Below, in pieces: positions 51,952-56,335 of a stretch of DNA of 56,335 nt (position 1 is its first letter; each line of letters opens with the position of its first letter). A model generated the notes under the pieces. The model ran no database searches. It saw only the letters and a list, made by a program, of their open reading frames with translations, and was not told the origin of the DNA. This stretch comes from Rhizaria sp. SCN 62-66. Taxonomy: Eukaryota > Rhizaria, unplaced. Location of the stretch: contig MEDY01000370.1 in NCBI GenBank assembly GCA_001724265.1, forward strand, positions 1 to 56,335, read 5' to 3'. The position numbers were made by a program, and so were the translations under genes.

Positions 51952-54018
51952 TCACACACCGCCGCCAACAGCGCCCTTAGCCACCGCCCCGCCTTGCGCC
52001 GTCTGTCCCGCAACCACAGCTGCAGCCGCACTTGGTGCCGCTGCCGCCGCAGCCGCAGCCGCCGTAGCAGCAGCTGCAGCTGCTGCTGCCGTGGCCGTGG
52101 CTGCAGCCTGCTGCCTCGACTTAAACACCGGCATTTTATGCGGCGGACACGGCGCGGGCGCCTCTGCAAACCACGGGTGACGCACGGCCTGCGCCGCTGT
52201 AATGCGCCGCGCCGGGTCATAACACAGCATGCGTCCGAGCAGGTCCACGCCGGCCTCTGACCCGGAGAGCGCGGGGAACGCGGCCGCGAGCGCAGGCGGG
52301 GACGGTGCGCCGGGGGCCGCGGCCGCTGCGGTGGCGGCAACGGCGGCGGGGGACGTCAGCAGCGGCGCGCACGCCGGCCACGCGGCGACGGTGGGCGGGC
52401 CGAGCAGACCGGCGATGCGCAGCACTTGCTCGGTGGTGTTGCCGCCAGGGAACAGCGGGTGGTGCAGCAGCAGCTCGCCCATGACGCAGCCGGCGGCCCA
52501 CATGTCCGCCGCCGTGTGGTAGCCGCCCGCGTTGAGCAGCAGCTCCGGGGCGCGGTACCACAGCGTGTAGACTGACGGGGATAGGGGCGCGAGAGGAGTC
52601 GGGAGAACGCGTGCGAGGCCGAAATCAGCGATCTTCAGGTCGCCTAAGGGCGACACCAGGAGATTACTCAGCTTGATGTCGCGGTGAATAATGCCCATGT
52701 CGTGTAGGTACTCTAGTCCGCGCAGCATCTGCAGCACAAGCGTCTTGACTTCGGAGACCGTGAAATGGCGTGCAGTGCGATCTAACAGCGTGCCCAAGTC
52801 ATACTCGCACAGTTCGAACACGATGAACACCTGGTTCGGCTGCCGGCCCACCACAACGTCCCGCAGCGCGACAATGTTGCGGTGCTCTAGCCGCCGCAGC
52901 AGCGCGACTTCTCGGAGAGACGTGAGATGGAATCCAAGGAGCTCGTTGGTGAGCAACAGCCGCTTCATTGCAACAGTCTCGCCGCTGCGTCGGTCTTTGG
53001 CCAAATAGACAGTGCCGTAGGTGCCTTCACCAAGGCGGCGGAGCTTCTTGTACATCGTGATGCTCGCGCAGTGGAATGAGCCCATCTGTGCGTTGAGAAC
53101 TTGCGTGCTGCTATCCTGATGCTGCTGCTGCTGCTGCTGCTGCTGTTGCTGTTGTTGCTGTTGCTGTTGCTGCGGCCCAGCTTCAGTCCCCGTTGTCCCC
53201 GTCGCGGGCGCAGGGTCGGCCGGCGGCGGCTGCGACTGGAGCGGCGGCAGCGGAGCCTGCGCCTCGCTCCCCGCAGCAGCGGCGGCGCTCGCGGTAGCAA
53301 AGCTCCACTGCTGATACTGCAAGAGGTGTTGTTGTTGTAATGCGTGCTACTGCGCCTGGTGTTGGTAATACTGCTGCAGCTGTTGTTGTAAATCGTAGAT
53401 GCCACCGCTCGCAGTGTCACTGCCACCGAAATAGGAGCTAGAGCTTGAAGCAAACTGCGAGGGCACGTTGTTGTAGTTATGAGACGAATAGGGTCCGAAC
53501 ATATGCTGCTGCTGCTGCTACTGCTGCATCGTCGGTAAGAAGGCGGGTGAGTACGCGTCAGTTGCAGCACCTGTACTATTCGCGCTCGCACTTGCACCCG
53601 TAGTCGCGGTCGCACTGTTTGCATTCGCTGCGTTTGCAGACGAACTTGCTGGAGCAGGCATGGGGCCATACGGCTGTTGCTGTTGCTGCTGTTGTTGCGC
53701 TGCCGCTGCTTCTGCGCTCGCAGATAAAGCCTCGAGGGAAGGGTGTCCGTAGAGGTATGCACTCTCTGCTGCGTTGAGTTGCTGCTGGAGCTGCTGATGT
53801 AGGTATTGTTGCCTCTGCTGCTGCTGCTCTTGGTGCTGTGAAGTGGACGTGTGTGGCAGTTGGCTAGAAACTGCGTTGTTCGCGCTGCCACCGCGGCCGT
53901 CGTAATTGAAGGTCTTAGAAATGCGCATTCCTGTGTCGGGGAGTGGCGTCTGGTCCGGTTTGATGCTGTGTGTCGTGCCGACATCATCGGTCATGGGCAT
54001 CACGCGAGTGGATTGCAT
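51952..54018 (-). CDS. PITSLRE-type cyclin-dependent kinase (CDK10/CDK11-like) with Q-rich N-terminus and two in-frame UAGs
   Basis: 688 codons from ATG 54016-54018 to TGA 51952-51954, one exon. The first ~320 residues are Gln/Ser/Ala/Asn-rich and disordered and contain TAG at 53518-53520 (MQQ-TAG-QQQQHMF) and 53347-53349 (QHQAQ-TAG-HALQQQ); both are most simply Gln. The kinase domain starts near residue 322: LGEGTYGTVYLAK (glycine loop), VAMKRLL (beta-3 Lys), HLTSLRE (cyclin-binding helix, a variant of PITSLRE/PISSLRE), HRDIKLSNLL, IADFGLARVL, VYTLWYRAPELLL, MWAAGCVMGELLL, and the C-lobe DPARRITAAQAVRHPWF. CPPHKMPVFKSR after it resembles the CDK10/11 tail. The C-terminus is a long poly-Ala tract. 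Regulates transcription or cell-cycle steps with a cyclin partner not seen here. The upstream sequence ends in CTTACTTTAG, acceptor-like. Confidence 0.93.
53120..53171 (-). repeat. CAG/CAA tract encoding poly-Q in the CDK
   Basis: About 17 consecutive CAG/CAA codons on the minus strand. The same protein carries two TAG codons in nearby Q-rich sequence, consistent with CAG-to-TAG synonymous change under a reassigned code. Confidence 0.9.
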
Positions 54019-54644
54019 GATGTTGACTTCGGATGGGCGTTGTTTGTCTAAAGTAAGTGCTATGAGGAAGAATATGAAATATATTATGAAATACAAGGAT
54101 TTTCCAACTTGGTAAGCCTCGTATCTTTGTTGACGGAAAACTCGATGATATCCACTTTGAATAAGATTCTGACCTAAAGCAGCTCCTCGCGCTCGTGCAA
54201 TGACGGTGGACTGCGAGACTCCACAAAACGAAGCTGCTACCTCGATAGATCATAGATACGACTTGAAAGATTGTGGAGATCTATACAACGCGACAGATCG
54301 TTCTTGAATTTATATCTTTCTTGTTCACCAACGTTTTGTATAACCCGATATGCGCTTGCCGCGAGGGTCGCTCAGCTTCACCTGGGGAGCGGGCTAGCGT
54401 GATACTCCGGAGGAGGATTCCCCTACATTCTTATCGTCAATAGTGATTTGCAACAAGTCTCACCTATTCTACTTAATTTTCTATTTAAAAACTGTGCGTT
54501 GTATCTGTAGCTCGTACACATATCGTTTTATAGCAGGTTTCCTTTCACATCCTTGGAACACTCTCCAGCCTTTCACCCCGCGTCGCCCCGCACCACCGTC
54601 CCGCACCGCCCCTCGCGCGCCCACCTGTGCCACCTGCGCCCCAC
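54019..54644. promoter_or_regulatory. Divergent intergenic region (CDK / papain-fold protein)
   Basis: AT-rich, no gene seen. On the minus strand the CDK leader carries an acceptor-like CTTACTTTAG about 29 bp upstream of the ATG; on the plus strand the leader before 54645 is C-rich. Specific promoter elements are not recognised. Confidence 0.4.
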
Positions 54645-56335
54645 ATGAGCCGCCCACCGCCCAGCGCGCTGCCGCGCCCCACACTTATCTACAACGCGTC
54701 CCCGACCGACCCCGTCGGTCCCGGTCTCATTATCCCCAAACCACTCCCTCGCAGCACTGCCGCCGCTGCCGCCGCGGCCACAGCGTCCAGCTCGACTGCA
54801 GCCGATCCTCACTCAACCACAGCCTCCGCGCCGGCGTTACCTGCCCCATCGTCGCGGCTGGACGCTGCGCACTCGAGTTCTCCCGCCATCGCGCGCTCCT
54901 CCCCGCTCTTCCCTCTCTTCGCGCTGTGGCAGTCTGTCGCGCGCGTGGTCGTGCCAGACTCCCTCGCCGTCGACGCCGCCCGCGCCCGCGCCGCCGCCCC
55001 CGCGCTGGCCCCGCGCCTTGCCCCGCGCGTTGCGCAACTCCGTCCGCTCGACATCATCCTCGTCCGCACCCCAGGCGCCGTATACGCGTCACTGCGCAGC
55101 GCAACGAAACAGCCGTATGACCACCTCGGCATCGTGCTCGCTGATACGGCAACGTTCCTCCACATCGGCCCGCCCGTCGTGCGCGTGCTCGCCACGCAGG
55201 TCCTGCTCGACCCAGCCCGCTCGCCTTTAGTCCTGCGCCCGCGAGTGCGCTCGCCCGCCGCGGCCGCTGCGCTGCTGGCCGAGCTGCAAGCCCTTGTCGG
55301 CAGCCCGTATAAGGTGTCCCGCGCCTACGCGATCGTCGCGCGCACGGCGGTTGAGAGCGCAACGGGACTCGCGCTGCCGCTGCCGCCGCCCGCCGCCGCC
55401 AGACTCAACATGGGCAGCTTTAGTACAAAGACAAACGCTATCACCAGCACTAGCACAAGCACAAGCACCGCGACTGTCGTTACCAGGCGCGAGAGCAGTG
55501 ACAGTTCAAACAATGCCGCTGCGCCTGCGCGTGTGACTGCAGCGCCTGTTGTTGCGGCTCCCGCGGACGAGGCGTTCATCTGCTCCGACTCGATCATGGA
55601 GCGTTTGCTGCGCTACAGCCCCGCCCTGTCCTCGCTGGCTGAGGCCCACCGTAGTCGACTGCACATCGGCACCCTGGGCGCGTGGACAGTCTCGGATATC
55701 ATGTTGTTGCACGCGGAGGCGGTCAAAGAGCAGCGGCAACGCAGGGACCGTGCTCTACAAGCCGTCCTGAGTCGCGATAACAACAGCGTTAACGCTGATA
55801 CGAAGACCTACGCAGGCAGCACTGAGAGTCATTCTAGTGTTGATGGACTGAGTGAAGATAGCGGTGATTGGTGCGCTCTGGAGGAAGTCCCGTTGCCGCC
55901 TGCGCCGTCGTTGCCGTTGTCGCCGTCGCGGTCACTCCCTCTGGCTACCTCAGCTCCAGCGCCACAGTCGCAGTCGCACTTGCAGTCGCAGTCTCCAGTG
56001 TGGCAGTCCGTTGTGGCTGCAACGGCGCAGGCCCCCACTAGCGCCGGTCTCACCACCGCCACTGGCATTCCCCTGACCAGCTCTACCTCGCCTGGCAGTT
56101 CTCTCTCTCAGTCGCAGTCCTCTGGCTCCGGCTCCGGCTCCGGCTCGGTCTCGCTCTCCGGCTCACAATCGCAGACCGGTGTTGGGCGCGCCACGATTGG
56201 CGCCGCGGGCGTTGTGTCCCTGCTCCGCGGACTCGCCGCCTCTCTAGCCGACGCCGGCGCCGACGCGACGGCCGCGGCGGCCGCGCGCGACGCCGCCGCG
56301 CGGGCCCGCGCGCGGGTGGCGCGGGCGGGGCGGCG
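54645..56335 (+). CDS. Permuted papain-fold (YiiX/NlpC-P60-like) protein, runs off right edge
   Basis: 563 codons remain open to the window edge from ATG 54645, no intron or stop. Residues ~1-120 are Pro/Ala/Ser-rich. Residues ~134-330 resemble the permuted NlpC/P60 (YiiX/DUF830-type) fold: LDIILVRTPGAVYASLRSATK (shown in part) as the GDIIL opening, the His in YDHLGIVLAD, a middle GSPYKVSRAYA strand, a ~60-residue Ser/Thr/Ala insert, then ICSDSIMERLLRY with the putative catalytic Cys. Family enzymes are lipid- or peptide-amide hydrolases; some bind membranes. After ~350 the protein is Ser/Gln/Gly-rich (SGSGSGSGS tract) and ends in an Ala/Arg coiled coil. The His-Cys spacing supports the assignment, but the third residue is not placed. 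Confidence 0.65.
   Translation, partial: MSRPPPSALPRPTLIYNASPTDPVGPGLIIPKPLPRSTAAAAAAATASSSTAADPHSTTASAPALPAPSSRLDAAHSSSPAIARSSPLFPLFALWQSVARVVVPDSLAVDAARARAAAPALAPRLAPRVAQLRPLDIILVRTPGAVYASLRSATKQPYDHLGIVLADTATFLHIGPPVVRVLATQVLLDPARSPLVLRPRVRSPAAAAALLAELQALVGSPYKVSRAYAIVARTAVESATGLALPLPPPAAARLNMGSFSTKTNAITSTSTSTSTATVVTRRESSDSSNNAAAPARVTAAPVVAAPADEAFICSDSIMERLLRYSPALSSLAEAHRSRLHIGTLGAWTVSDIMLLHAEAVKEQRQRRDRALQAVLSRDNNSVNADTKTYAGSTESHSSVDGLSEDSGDWCALEEVPLPPAPSLPLSPSRSLPLATSAPAPQSQSHLQSQSPVWQSVVAATAQAPTSAGLTTATGIPLTSSTSPGSSLSQSQSSGSGSGSGSVSLSGSQSQTGVGRATIGAAGVVSLLRGLAASLADAGADATAAAAARDAAARARARVARAGR

Noticed and set aside
36897-53520. In-frame TAGs explained as pseudogenes or sequencing errors
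   Set aside because: All are TAG, with none TAA or TGA. Downstream conserved domains keep catalytic motifs, introns and codon bias, and unrelated genes in both orientations are affected. Random decay would produce other stops and frameshifts.
53347-53520. UAG decoded as Leu (as in some rhizarians) or as Glu
   Set aside because: Not excluded by any single site, but the poly-Q contexts and the one-step relation to CAG favour Gln; the asparaginase site also tolerates Glu. Alignment of more genes would settle it.
54443-55120. A 225-codon frame overlapping the start of the last gene
   Set aside because: It is an Arg/Pro-rich shadow frame of the gene starting at ATG 54645, whose own frame stays open to the edge and carries the papain-fold motifs.
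1-56335. tRNA genes, rRNA, CRISPR arrays or a suppressor tRNA-CUA in this window
   Set aside because: I looked for A/B-box and cloverleaf-like sequence and for spaced repeats and found none convincing. The tRNA for UAG must lie elsewhere.

Overview
This window is nuclear DNA from a free-living, ciliated, aerobic microbial eukaryote (a protist). The evidence is 23 short AT-rich GT-AG introns (110-311 bp) interrupting GC-rich coding exons, large low-complexity Q/A/N/S-rich proteins, and clearly eukaryotic families: nuclear SSU-processome protein IMP3, cilium-linked CYB5D1 and UNC119, SLC44, ABCA, a CDK, XPC/Rad4-like repair, and mitochondrial octanoyltransferase. I cannot name the lineage.

Layout. 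1-3947 (-): N-terminal part of a huge Q/P/Y-rich protein, cut by the window edge. 4555-6157 (+): methionine aminopeptidase 1. 7143-9857 (+): unrecognised 904-aa helical protein. 10260-13988 (-): XPC/Rad4-like protein with a RanBP2 zinc finger. 14522-15760 (+): UNC119/PDE6D-like lipid carrier. 16515-16985 (+): small acidic protein. 17674-19632 (+): SLC44 choline-transporter-like protein. 20407-22248 (-): unknown. 22527-24158 (-): SDR oxidoreductase. 24703-25508 (-): IMP3. 25972-27102 (-): CYB5D1. 27826-30297 (+): MFS transporter. 31821-39275 (+): full-length ABCA transporter. 39618-41573 (+): asparaginase/isoaspartyl peptidase. 41808-43099 (-): LIPT2. 43746-46934 (+): secreted Ala/Lys/Glu repeat protein. 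49041-50432 (-): divergent kinase. 51233-51472 (+): divergent ubiquitin with a Gly-Gly-Cys-Ser-Lys tail. 51952-54018 (-): PITSLRE-type CDK. 54645-end (+): permuted papain-fold (NlpC/P60-like) protein, cut by the edge. Genes are independent units, several in divergent or convergent pairs; there is no operon logic.

The main result is that UAG appears to be a sense codon, most likely glutamine. Seven in-frame TAG triplets lie inside six otherwise intact genes: in a poly-Q tract of the CDK, at the helix position of the asparaginase normally held by Glu, in ABCA between two conserved halves, and elsewhere. All 18 genes whose ends lie in the window finish with TAA (9) or TGA (9), none with TAG. No in-frame TAA or TGA interrupts any of these genes. 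A standard-code annotation would truncate or split these six genes.

Other notable signals: the 5' splice sites follow GTACGT (position +4 is C in 20 of 23 and never A), suggesting an altered U1/U6 pairing; many start codons sit directly after a pyrimidine-AG acceptor-like site (5'UTR introns or spliced leader); ABCA NBD2 lacks the H-loop segment; and the XPC-like protein appears to lack the transglutaminase-like domain.
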